A stretch of DNA of 19,059 bases from Candidatus Beckwithbacteria bacterium (lineage in GTDB: Bacteria > Patescibacteriota > Microgenomatia > UBA1400 > UBA1449), in NCBI GenBank assembly GCA_012798485.1, contig JAAZND010000077.1, forward strand, positions 1 to 19,059, in the 5' to 3' direction. Both the position numbers and the translations under genes were made by a program. The notes under the pieces are model-generated. The model did no database searches. It was not told where the DNA came from and worked only from the letters and a program-made list of their open reading frames with translations. Positions 1 to 6,918 of the stretch are shown one piece after another. The stretch's first letter is position 1; each line of letters begins with the position of its first letter.

Positions 1-682
1 ATTTATGAATTTTACCTCTGGAAGCATAATAAAAAGTATCCACTTTAAACCCAACCTGTTTGACTAACCCCAAAATCTCGCCAGCAAAAAAACCATTACA
101 AAAACGGTCGACTGTTTTAACTATTTTATTGCCATCAGAAATAGAATATGGCACCCAAATATAGGATAAATCTCCATACTGCAGCTTTTTACTAATTTGT
201 TTGAGATGTAATTTGAAAAATCTAAGATGCCAAAGATTCCATACTGCCATAAACATAAAACCGCCTGGTTTGGTATGCCAGTACATTTGCTGCAAAAGTT
301 CATGCTGCCTTCTGCGATCTGGAATATGATGCAACACTGACAAGCAAAAAACCGCATCATATTTGCCTACTTTGTTCCAGCCGTCTTCAGTGGTAATATC
401 TCGCAGTAAAAATTTTCTTGATTTATATTGATTTTTAGCTTGCTTTAATAATTCCTGTGAGAAATCTAAACCAAGATAATCAATTTGCTTGCCTCTAAGC
501 TCTGCCAAAAGTCTACCGCTGCCACAGCCAACGTCCAAAACTTTCATTCCATTTTTTATCATTTTGATAAAAGGAACAAACTCGGCTTGAATTTTTTTTC
601 TTCTTGTTTGAGCAAAATGTTGACCAATTGTATTATAATGATCTTTTAGTTGCTGGATTTGCTGATAAGTGTTTAAAGGCAA
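1..682 (-). CDS. Class I SAM-dependent methyltransferase, Trm9/ALKBH8-like; C-terminus runs off the window
   Basis: Translated by hand from the minus strand, the frame is open from a TTG at 680-682 to the window edge (227 codons, no stop). About residues 48-56 hold the SAM-binding motif VLDVGCGSGR, followed by an acidic strand end (YLGLDFS), a motif IV-like DAVFCLSVLHHI and a post-motif KPGG. This is the Rossmann-fold methyltransferase pattern. The C-terminal part (VPYSISDGN, then a DRFCNGFFAGEIL stretch before QVGF) recalls the Trm9/ALKBH8 group, which methylates the carboxymethyl group on wobble uridine of tRNA. That family also fits the neighbour, elp3, which makes that carboxymethyl group. 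The specific assignment is inference; the general methyltransferase call is secure. The start is chosen because a minus-strand -10 box lies 7 nt upstream; there is no ATG before about residue 42 and no Shine-Dalgarno site. Only a few C-terminal residues are probably missing. Confidence 0.82.
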   Translation of the reverse strand, partial: MPLNTYQQIQQLKDHYNTIGQHFAQTRRKKIQAEFVPFIKMIKNGMKVLDVGCGSGRLLAELRGKQIDYLGLDFSQELLKQAKNQYKSRKFLLRDITTEDGWNKVGKYDAVFCLSVLHHIPDRRRQHELLQQMYWHTKPGGFMFMAVWNLWHLRFFKLHLKQISKKLQYGDLSYIWVPYSISDGNKIVKTVDRFCNGFFAGEILGLVKQVGFKVDTFYYASRGKIHK

Positions 683-689
683 AATTAAG

Positions 690-720
690 ATTGTAAAAAG
701 GTCAAAAACTTAATTACAAT
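690..720. promoter_or_regulatory. Symmetric divergent promoter shared by the methyltransferase and elp3
   Basis: ATTGTAA at 690-696 and TTACAAT at 714-720 are exact inverted repeats 17 nt apart. On the plus strand they read TTGTAA (-35), 18 nt, TACAAT (-10). On the minus strand they read exactly the same, so each strand's -35 is the other strand's -10. Predicted starts are near 727 (plus; elp3 ATG at 730) and near 683 (minus; TTG at 682), giving nearly leaderless mRNAs both ways. The match to consensus is moderate, so a repressor operator is an alternative reading. Confidence 0.55.
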
Positions 721-729
721 AATTCAAAA

Positions 730-2400
730 ATGTCTAATCTTAAGGAATTATTATATCAAGATATTATAGATAATATCAAGCTTTTTGGTTCTTGGGATAA
801 AACTAAAAGGCGTTGGGCCAAAATACTCAAACGTATTCCCAGGAATAGCGAAATTTTTGAGGCTTATAACGAATTGTTATCTGAACAAAAAATTTCAAGA
901 AATCTAGAAATTGAAAAAAGCCTGAAAATCAAACAAATCCGCACTCAATCCGGAGTAGCTCCTTTTGCGGTGATGATGAAGCCTTTCCCTTGCCCTGGAA
1001 ATTGTATTTACTGTGTACAGGAGCAAGGTATGCCCAAAAGCTATATGAGTGATGAACCTGCTGCAGCTAGAGCCAAACTACTTGCCTTTGATCCCAAAAT
1101 TCAAATTGAAGCTCGTATTGACCAAATGGAAAAAACAGGACATCATCCAGAAAAATTACAAATCATTGTCATAGGAGGGACTTTTGGAGCATACCCAACT
1201 GACTATAAAAAGGAATTTTTGAAAACTATTTTTGATACTTGCAATGAAATGTCTTTTGAGAAAGAAAATCCTAACGGTAGAGACGCGATTAATCCCGTCT
1301 CTACAAATAAATTTTCGTGTCATTCTCGATCTGAATTTTGCAAAGAAAAACATCAAGATCGGGAATCTATAGAAATAAAAAACTCTCAAGATCTAAACGA
1401 ACAAGCAAAATACAAAGTAATTGGTATGAGTATTGAAACCCGTCCAGATTGGATTAATGACGAAGAAATTAAATTGCTGCGTGAATATGGCGTAACTAAA
1501 GTCCAAATGGGAATTCAGGCTTTTGATGATGAAATCCTTAAAAAAATCAAACGCGGGCACGATCTTAAAGCTGTGAGAATTGCCACTGCAAAACTGCGTA
1601 ATGCTGGTTTTAAAATCAATTACCATTTCATGCCCAATTTACCAGGAAGCAATCCCCAAAAAGATATAACCATGGCAAAAATGATGTTTGCTGATCCTGA
1701 CTTTCGCCCAGATACAATCAAGATTTATCCTTGTATTGTATTGCCTCAGACCGAGCTTTTTGTGCTTTTCCAAAATGGAGAATATATGCCTTACGACGAT
1801 CAAACTTTAGCTCAAACTTTAATAGAGATCAAACAGCAAGTGCCTTATTATTGCCGTATCGATCGTCTTATTCGTGATATTACCAGTAATTGGAATGTAG
1901 CGGGAACCAAAATGAGCAATATGCGCCAGTTAATTCAGCAAAAAATGCAAAAGCAAAAAATTAAATGCCAGTGCATTAGGTGTCGAGAAGTCCGCGAGAA
2001 TGCTAAGCTTAATTCAGATGTTAAATTTAAAATGCAAAAATATGAAGCCAATCAAGCCGAAGAACAGTTTTTGAGTTTTGAAGATAGTAAATATCTTTAT
2101 GCTATGCTGCGTTTAAGATTGCCAAAAGAAAATGAGATGACTAAAGTTTTTCCGGTTTTAAAAAATGCTGCTTTGATCCGTGAACTACAGGTTTTTGGCA
2201 AACAGATTCCTTTGACAGAAAAAACCGAAGACGGCACACAACATCAAAGTCTTGGCAAAAAGTTGGTACAAAAAGCTGAAGAAATTGCCAAAGAAAATGA
2301 TTTTGCCAAAATTGCTATTATCTCCGGAGTGGGAGTGCGAGATTATTATCGAAAACTGGGATATAAACTGGAAGAAACATATATGGTTAAATATTTATGA
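730..2400 (+). CDS. elp3: Elp3-family radical SAM/GNAT tRNA uridine-34 carboxymethylase
   Basis: Elp3 uses radical SAM chemistry and an acetyl-CoA-binding GNAT domain to put a carboxymethyl group on C5 of wobble uridine in tRNA. Visible here: an N-terminal tRNA-binding-like region; the iron-sulfur motif CPGNCIYC with Cys88, Cys92 and Cys95; IVIGGTF; IETRPDW; KVQMGIQAFDD; the Cys-rich KCQCIRCREVR stretch; and a C-terminal GNAT domain ending in SGVGVRDYYRKLGY. The acetyl-CoA loop reads QHQSLG (504-509), with Ser where the family usually has Gly. At 556 residues it is longer than compact bacterial forms, partly because about residues 183-215 are encoded by two palindromic DNA repeats (separate entries). 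The insert lies between the GGTF region and IETRPDW and keeps the frame. There is no Shine-Dalgarno site; the -10 box ends 9 nt before the ATG. Its stop is 3 nt from the stop of convergent purF. Confidence 0.93.
   Translation: MSNLKELLYQDIIDNIKLFGSWDKTKRRWAKILKRIPRNSEIFEAYNELLSEQKISRNLEIEKSLKIKQIRTQSGVAPFAVMMKPFPCPGNCIYCVQEQGMPKSYMSDEPAAARAKLLAFDPKIQIEARIDQMEKTGHHPEKLQIIVIGGTFGAYPTDYKKEFLKTIFDTCNEMSFEKENPNGRDAINPVSTNKFSCHSRSEFCKEKHQDRESIEIKNSQDLNEQAKYKVIGMSIETRPDWINDEEIKLLREYGVTKVQMGIQAFDDEILKKIKRGHDLKAVRIATAKLRNAGFKINYHFMPNLPGSNPQKDITMAKMMFADPDFRPDTIKIYPCIVLPQTELFVLFQNGEYMPYDDQTLAQTLIEIKQQVPYYCRIDRLIRDITSNWNVAGTKMSNMRQLIQQKMQKQKIKCQCIRCREVRENAKLNSDVKFKMQKYEANQAEEQFLSFEDSKYLYAMLRLRLPKENEMTKVFPVLKNAALIRELQVFGKQIPLTEKTEDGTQHQSLGKKLVQKAEEIAKENDFAKIAIISGVGVRDYYRKLGYKLEETYMVKYL
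1277..1304. repeat. 28-bp palindrome inside elp3
   Basis: The arms GTAGAGACG (1277-1285) and CGTCTCTAC (1296-1304) are exact reverse complements. The middle contains GATTAATC, itself a palindrome, so the whole 28 bp is symmetric except for one C/C pair. It encodes part of elp3 (about residues 183-192) without breaking the frame. Confidence 0.8.
1318..1372 (+). repeat. TGTCATTC...GGAATCTAT dispersed repeat copy inside elp3
   Basis: It begins TGTCATTCTCGATC and ends AAGATCGGGAATCTATAG. The arms at 1322-1332 and 1356-1366 pair with one G/T exception. The intergenic copy at 13402-13455, read on the minus strand, has the same two ends (GTGTCATTCTCGA and AAGATCGGGAATCTAT) around a middle of nearly equal length. 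This copy is translated as part of elp3. Confidence 0.8.
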
Positions 2401-2403
2401 AAA

Positions 2404-3948
2404 TTAATTCTTAGACCAAACACCACTTTGGTCAATCCCTTTTGGATAATTGCCGGTAAAACAAGCTCCGCAATAGCCAGCATATTCAAATATTTTTTCT
2501 TTTTTAATTTTAGCCAAATTTTTACCAATGACTGATTCTAACAGTTCTTGAAAAGTTAAATAAGTTAAACTATCACATCCTATTTCTTTTTTTATTTTTT
2601 CAACATTACCATGAGTCTCATGTGCAATCAGACTAGCCCCATTAGGAAAATCTATTCCCATAAAACAAGGGCTAGTTATAGGAGGACTCCCAACTCTAAA
2701 ATGAACTTCTTTAACTCCTGAATTTTTAAGATTTTTGATAATTGCCTTAGCAGTAATACTTCTTACAATAGAATCATCTATAATAGCAACTCTTTTTCCA
2801 CCTACAACAAATGGATCTACTCTATGTTTTATAAAAGCTTTGGTTTCTCTGGCTTTTGTTCCAGATTGAATAAACACTCTACCTGTAAAAGTGTTTTGAA
2901 TTAATCCTGACTTGGGTCCAATGTTTACAACAATCTCATGAGTTTCTTTTAAACTTAAATTAAAAATCTGAGGATTGGAAAGGAGTTGACGAATCATTTC
3001 TTGAGCATAACCTTCAGCATAAGGAATACCTGAATGTTGGACTGGAATAATAAGATCAGGATAAAAACCATTTTCAATATCTTTTAAAGCTAATCTTTTC
3101 CCTAACTCTCTTCTAATTTTACTATTAGCTTTACCAAAAATCAGACTATCCGGGGCTCCAAAATAAATATGTTCTAAAATACATTTTGCTGGTTTAATAT
3201 TTTTAATTCTTTTATCCATAAAGAAAGTTCTTACTCCTTCTTCATTGATAACAATTCCTTCTCCTGGGGCAATTTCTCTGATAATTTTAGCTCCAATATT
3301 TCTAAAAAAATTTGATTCTGATGCCACCACATAACCATTACTTTTTTCTAACTTAGCTAAAAGCAATGGTCTAAAACCCCAAGGATCACGATAAGCATAA
3401 AGCTTACCTTCTCCATACATAACTAGATTTGCAGCACCCTCAACTTTTGCAAGTACTGCTCTCAATCTTTCTTCTAAAGTTTTATAATTAACTGTACTTA
3501 TAGCTAAAAAAACAATATAGCTATCGCTATAAAGATTGTTTCTTAATTCCTTAGGAATTAACTCCAAAAGTTGTTTAGCATTAGTAACATTTCCATTATG
3601 AATAAGGTCCAAACCATAACCATGAAATGGTTGGTTAGCGTTGATATTTTCTACACCAGAAGTAGAATAACGTGTTTGTAATAGAATTATTTTTGGGCAG
3701 AAACCCGTAATTTGTCTTAAAATATCTGAATTTAAAGAAGCATTAACTAAACCATCAAATTTAAAAAATAAGGGATTACCAAATTCATTACGAACAGAGA
3801 TTCCATAACCCTCATGTCCACGATGTTGTAAGCCATAAGCGGCGAAATTTAATGCAGATTCAATATCAAAGTCTTTATGCTTAAGATATAAACCAAAAAG
3901 TCCACAATGTTCTTTAGGTTCCTCAGGATCAAATATATTAGTTTGCAT
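2404..3948 (-). CDS. purF: Amidophosphoribosyltransferase, PurF family
   Basis: PurF moves glutamine ammonia onto PRPP in the first step of purine synthesis. The start at 3948 gives MQTNIFDPEEPKEH and then CGLFG, so Cys15 would become the N-terminal nucleophile after propeptide removal; an ATG at 3984 would add 12 residues. Glutaminase motifs are present: LQHRGHEG, QTRYST, IHNGN and YRDPWGFRPL. The phosphoribosyltransferase domain has VAIIDDSIVRSITAK (about residues 386-400). Cysteines at about 255 (KCILEHIYF), 426 (SPCFMG) and 489/492 (YCGAC) match the iron-sulfur cluster ligands of the Bacillus-type enzyme. Oddities: the PRPP loop reads VRSIT where VRGTT is usual, HIYFGAPDS replaces HIYFARPDS, and HRGHEG replaces HRGQEG. 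No other purine gene is in the window. Family is sure; the exact reaction is less so. Confidence 0.88.
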   Translation of the reverse strand: MQTNIFDPEEPKEHCGLFGLYLKHKDFDIESALNFAAYGLQHRGHEGYGISVRNEFGNPLFFKFDGLVNASLNSDILRQITGFCPKIILLQTRYSTSGVENINANQPFHGYGLDLIHNGNVTNAKQLLELIPKELRNNLYSDSYIVFLAISTVNYKTLEERLRAVLAKVEGAANLVMYGEGKLYAYRDPWGFRPLLLAKLEKSNGYVVASESNFFRNIGAKIIREIAPGEGIVINEEGVRTFFMDKRIKNIKPAKCILEHIYFGAPDSLIFGKANSKIRRELGKRLALKDIENGFYPDLIIPVQHSGIPYAEGYAQEMIRQLLSNPQIFNLSLKETHEIVVNIGPKSGLIQNTFTGRVFIQSGTKARETKAFIKHRVDPFVVGGKRVAIIDDSIVRSITAKAIIKNLKNSGVKEVHFRVGSPPITSPCFMGIDFPNGASLIAHETHGNVEKIKKEIGCDSLTYLTFQELLESVIGKNLAKIKKEKIFEYAGYCGACFTGNYPKGIDQSGVWSKN

Positions 3949-4019
3949 TGTAGAAAAAATAACAGATTTTGTTATAAAAAACAACAGGATTTTGAATAAA
4001 CTACTATTTAATTATAGGA

Positions 4020-4040
4020 TAATATTATGTTATAATATTA
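4020..4040. promoter_or_regulatory. 9-bp inverted repeat between purF and the next gene
   Basis: TAATATTAT, GTT, ATAATATTA form a perfect inverted repeat in the divergent gap. A TATAAT sits in it on the plus strand (4031-4036, 33 nt before the next ATG), and another lies just beside it on the minus strand (4016-4011, upstream of purF). It could be an operator or simply an AT-rich promoter core. The same 8-bp arms occur at 9194-9219 with a longer spacer. Confidence 0.35.
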
Positions 4041-4069
4041 CTTATTTTTAAACTTTCATAATTAAAATT

Positions 4070-4783
4070 ATGCCTGAAAGAATTAGTCTTATATTTCATA
4101 CATTAACTCGACCTCAAATAACTGATAAGGGGATTTGGAATGGAAAAACAATTGCTATAGATCTAGAAAAGGAAGGTGTTAGACTATCTGAAGAAAACCC
4201 TTTTTATTTACAGGAATTAGCAAAAGGTCAATTTTTCATGATTGAGGCTAGTTTAGCTGAAAAAGGAATATTTATTCCTGATAACTGGACTTTAGCTGAT
4301 ATGTTTACATTTTTAGCAATTTCTCAGGCAATGGTACTTAATAAACAGCTGCCTATAAAAAGAGTAGGTAAACCACCACTAGGTTATCCAGAAAGCTTTG
4401 AAGATCCAATTTTTATTGAATTAATTCTTGAAAAAAATCGTTATTTTCCTGAATCAAAAAAATATCAAACAATAGGTTTTAGAATAAGAATGCCTAGAAA
4501 AACTTTTGAAGGTACTATTTTGACTCCAGATCAAATTTCAGAACATGAATTTAACCCTAAAATCTCTGGTTTACCTGAATATATTAAAGTAGCACAAGGT
4601 AAAAAAACAATTACTGGCGCTGTTGGTTATCTTCAAGATTATGAACATAATGCTTCCGAATTAAGATTTTTAACTAATAATTGTGATAGAAATTATTGGG
4701 AAACTCCAAAGCTACTAACCACACCATTATATGCTGATATGATTGATTATCTGGCTGAGTTTATCAAAAGAACTCAAAGTTAA
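4070..4783 (+). CDS. Hypothetical protein, 237 aa
   Basis: I do not recognise this protein. It has no signal peptide or membrane segment. It begins MPERISLIFHTLTRP and looks like a globular cytosolic protein with mixed alpha/beta character: short hydrophobic strands (ISLIFHTL, QTIGFRIRMP), a helical stretch WTLADMFTFLAISQAM (about residues 83-98), and a C-terminal helix MIDYLAEFIKRTQ. Codon use is AT-rich like its neighbours. It is divergent from purF, with a TATAAT 33 nt upstream of the ATG and no clear Shine-Dalgarno site. The 97-nt gap and a separate promoter before the next gene argue against a tight operon. Confidence 0.75.
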   Translation: MPERISLIFHTLTRPQITDKGIWNGKTIAIDLEKEGVRLSEENPFYLQELAKGQFFMIEASLAEKGIFIPDNWTLADMFTFLAISQAMVLNKQLPIKRVGKPPLGYPESFEDPIFIELILEKNRYFPESKKYQTIGFRIRMPRKTFEGTILTPDQISEHEFNPKISGLPEYIKVAQGKKTITGAVGYLQDYEHNASELRFLTNNCDRNYWETPKLLTTPLYADMIDYLAEFIKRTQS

Positions 4784-4791
4784 ATTTCGCT

Positions 4792-4818
4792 TTGCTTTTG
4801 AGGGAAATTAGGTATAAT
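4792..4818 (+). promoter_or_regulatory. Candidate promoter for the gene at 4881
   Basis: A perfect TATAAT lies at 4813-4818 with TTGCTT about 15 nt upstream, which is a short spacer. The predicted leader is about 55 nt, long for this window. Confidence 0.45.
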
Positions 4819-4880
4819 AAACCCAATCAATATTTAATAAATTAGTATTTACTTCCTCCCTAAGTAAAAAAATATGGCAA

Positions 4881-5306
4881 ATGTTGAATGTCAAAACCTT
4901 AGAACAATTACGCCAGAAAGGGCAGAAATGCTTAAAAATCTATGAATTATTAGAGAAATATGGAGACAATGGATCAGTTCCTGATGAAATATTAGGAGCA
5001 TGTGCAATATTATCACCATTTGAATGTGCTGGTAATAATGCATGCACAGCAAGTTGTAAAAGAGATTTTGATTTAACTAAAAATTTAACTGAAAAAAGTA
5101 TCTTTTTTCAAGAAAGTTATTGTCCTGACGCTAATAAAGATGGTGTTTCAGCAGCTACTATTGAAAGAAGTAGAGATATATCAGATGCAGAAATTACAGA
5201 AAATGATCCAGTAGCAGCAGCAGAAAGAGTAAAACAAGCTAAAGAATTAGAAGAAACTTGGAAAACAGAAGAAGATCTTAGATTTGTTCTTACTGATCTT
5301 TTTTAA
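4881..5306 (+). CDS. Hypothetical Cys-rich acidic protein, 141 aa
   Basis: Not recognised. The N-terminal third is helical (KTLEQLRQKGQKCLKIYELLEKY). The middle carries a cluster of cysteines in GACAIL, FECAGNNAC, TASCKRDF and SYCPD, which might bind a metal or form disulfides; no known finger pattern fits. The C-terminal half is rich in Glu/Asp and Ala/Lys and probably helical (AAERVKQAKELEETW). No signal peptide is seen, so metal binding is likelier than secretion disulfides. An ATG at 4874 is in another frame and stops after 23 codons, so 4881 is preferred. A hairpin with a T run lies 32 nt after the stop, so this gene ends its transcript. Confidence 0.7.
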   Translation: MLNVKTLEQLRQKGQKCLKIYELLEKYGDNGSVPDEILGACAILSPFECAGNNACTASCKRDFDLTKNLTEKSIFFQESYCPDANKDGVSAATIERSRDISDAEITENDPVAAAERVKQAKELEETWKTEEDLRFVLTDLF

Positions 5307-5337
5307 ATAAAAAATTTGTATCTAAAAACTTTTTTTT

Positions 5338-5366
5338 AAAACCACTGCATACCGGTGGTTTTTTTA
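5338..5366 (+). terminator. Rho-independent terminator
   Basis: AAAACCAC (5338-5345) pairs with GTGGTTTT (5355-5362) over a 9-nt loop and is followed by more T. It sits just after the gene ending at 5306. Confidence 0.75.
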
Positions 5367-5410
5367 CAAATTATTTAGTTTCTTATTTAGATTGTAATTA
5401 GAATCTAAAT

Positions 5411-5438
5411 TTGATTTTTAAAGATCATATGATATTAT
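5411..5438 (+). promoter_or_regulatory. Promoter for the gene at 5475
   Basis: TTGATT (5411-5416), a 16-nt spacer and TATTAT (5433-5438). The predicted leader is about 30 nt. Confidence 0.5.
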
Positions 5439-5474
5439 TTACTCTATTATTTAAAGATAAAATAAAATCTCCTT

Positions 5475-6533
5475 ATGTCAGCAATAGAAGAAGGGTCTAA
5501 ACGTATACTAATTCCAGAAACTGCTATTAAAGTAGATTTCAACCCAAAATATGTTTTTGTTTTGGCTGAATATTACAATGCGCCAGAAGCAGCAAGAGAA
5601 GCTATATGTAAATATCCTGTTTTAGGTTATCTTTTAGGCTCAGTTACTAAAGGAATTACAGGAGATGGACAATATTATTTTGATGATCGTCCAGATGGCA
5701 AGTTTAGACCAGTATCATTATTAGAAGGAGGAGTTGGCTTATTTGGGCTTGTTGGCGAAGATGCTGATAGATGGAAAGGAATGTTTAATCATTTGGCAGG
5801 AAGCGCAGATAGAGTTTTTAAACTGACAAGGTTAGTTAAAAGTTTAAGTAATGAACAGGTAGCAAAAATCGAGGCTGCTGGTTATGATCTAAGCTCATTT
5901 AACCTGCTCAAGCAATTAAGTCCTGATAATATAGAAGAGGTTTTATGGAATTTCCAACTATTATCTCATTTATCAAGACGTAAAGGTGATGAGGATAAAT
6001 GGCATAGAGGAAATTCTGAAACTTTAGCTGATGCATATAAAGAATCATTGCAATTAATGCAAACATTGGGCATCCCAGAAGCTTATCAAAAATTATTATT
6101 AGTCGGAAATCACGGTTTCTTACTTAATTTACTTACTCCTAAATCTGATATTCCTGATGAAAAAAAAGTGGATTTTCTGGTTATTTTATTGACTTATGCA
6201 GATTGGTCTTTTGGTCAAAATGCTGTCCACCCTTCAAAACGATTTGCAGACATGATAAATGATTGGTTTGGAGATGATGATGATCCTAATAAAAAAGTTA
6301 GAGGTACAACAAAAGCTGAATTAATGATTTTTAAAGCAGCCGCAATACAGTTTGAGCAAACTTTAAGCCAAATTATTAACGCAGACTTATTTGACACATT
6401 GGAAGAAATGCCGACTGAACAACGAGAGATCGATATTAGGCAAGCTTATGCTGCTTGTGTAGGAATACCAATGGAAGAATTATTCCCTAATTTTAAGATT
6501 AAAAAAGAAAAAAATGAATCTAGCGTAGTTTAA
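5475..6533 (+). CDS. Hypothetical protein, 352 aa, possibly with a degenerate HD-like helical domain
   Basis: Not recognised with confidence. No signal peptide or membrane segment is seen. The N-terminal part has a Gly-rich stretch (LLEGGVGLFGLVGEDADRW). The region from about residue 175 to 265 is all helical: KWHRGNSETLADAYKESL, then MQTLGIPEAYQKLLLVGNHG, then FLVILLTYADWSFGQ. The order His, then a helix-capped NHG, then an Asp in an ADW helix recalls HD-domain phosphohydrolases, but the defining His-Asp pair reads His-Gly here. If related, it would be metal-poor or inactive. That link is a guess from spacing only. An Asp run (GDDDDPN) follows, and the tail is Lys/Glu-rich. It has its own promoter and lies after a terminator, so it is a single-gene unit. 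Confidence 0.72.
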   Translation: MSAIEEGSKRILIPETAIKVDFNPKYVFVLAEYYNAPEAAREAICKYPVLGYLLGSVTKGITGDGQYYFDDRPDGKFRPVSLLEGGVGLFGLVGEDADRWKGMFNHLAGSADRVFKLTRLVKSLSNEQVAKIEAAGYDLSSFNLLKQLSPDNIEEVLWNFQLLSHLSRRKGDEDKWHRGNSETLADAYKESLQLMQTLGIPEAYQKLLLVGNHGFLLNLLTPKSDIPDEKKVDFLVILLTYADWSFGQNAVHPSKRFADMINDWFGDDDDPNKKVRGTTKAELMIFKAAAIQFEQTLSQIINADLFDTLEEMPTEQREIDIRQAYAACVGIPMEELFPNFKIKKEKNESSVV

Positions 6534-6559
6534 ACTTTCCAAATAATATTCTTCTTAAC

Positions 6560-6597
6560 TTATTTTTATTGCCAAGAGAATATAGACAAAAAAGGCA
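6560..6597 (-). pseudogene. 5' remnant of a GIY-YIG nuclease gene
   Basis: The minus strand reads ATGCCTTTTTTGTCTATATT, the start of the intact gene at 6916 but with one T missing, which shifts the frame to a stop after about 10 codons. The sequence at 6574-6609 matches 6891-6927 almost exactly, apart from this one base, and includes the 3' end of a tRNA. Confidence 0.65.
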
Positions 6598-6599
6598 TT

Positions 6600-6661
6600 G
6601 TGAGCCGTGTGAAAGATAGACTCGACAATCCCGATCAAGATCGGGATGCTCTACCTCTTCC
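6600..6661 (-). pseudogene. Degenerate tRNA gene, tRNA-Lys-like
   Basis: On the minus strand it reads GGTAGAGCA (D-arm end), a strong hairpin around TCTTGA in the anticodon-arm position, TTGTC, a damaged T-arm, and ACGGCTCA (acceptor 3' end and discriminator). This is the same order as the intact tRNA at 6919-6991. The 5' acceptor half is gone, so it cannot fold as a tRNA. The loop contains CTT preceded by T, which would fit an ancestral Lys(CUU) anticodon, but one extra base disturbs the loop. Confidence 0.55.
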
Positions 6662-6670
6662 AAAGGACGA

Positions 6671-6916
6671 TCAGTCTTTGGCTAAAACTTGAGCTATATA
6701 TTTTTTACTTTTTAAGCTTTTTAAATATTTTTCTCGTTTAACAGCTGCGCTCCTAGAATTATGTTCTTCCTGATAAACTAACTCCCAATTCCCTCTTTTG
6801 GTAAATTTTGCTTGTTTTTTCTGATGTTGAGAAATCCTTCTATTTAAATTATTTGTTTGACCAATGTAATAAGAATCTTTATTTTTATCGAAGAGAATAT
6901 AGACAAAAAAAGGCAT
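6671..6916 (-). CDS. Single-domain GIY-YIG nuclease (UviC/YhbQ-like)
   Basis: GIY-YIG domains cut DNA with a Tyr/Arg/Glu active site. This 81-residue protein is just that domain: FVYILFDK (the GIY-like strand), SYYIGQTNNLNRRISQHQ (YIG plus the conserved Arg and His), and VYQEEHNSRSAAVKREKYLK (the Glu and the basic helix). The family is common as small free-standing proteins of unclear role. The true start is the ATG at 6916; an upstream open frame reads through the tRNA gene and is an artefact. The start lies 2 nt after the tRNA 3' end with no Shine-Dalgarno site, so the mRNA is probably made as a tRNA-mRNA precursor and freed by tRNA 3' processing. Remnants of two more copies flank it. Confidence 0.85.
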   Translation of the reverse strand: MPFFVYILFDKNKDSYYIGQTNNLNRRISQHQKKQAKFTKRGNWELVYQEEHNSRSAAVKREKYLKSLKSKKYIAQVLAKD

Positions 6917-6918
6917 TG

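Noticed and set aside
3949..3984. Longer purF start at 3984
   Set aside because: It would place the nucleophile Cys 27 residues in; the ATG at 3948 leaves a normal short propeptide. It remains possible.
4874..4945. ATG at 4874 as the gene start
   Set aside because: It gives a 23-codon frame only; the 141-codon frame begins at 4881.
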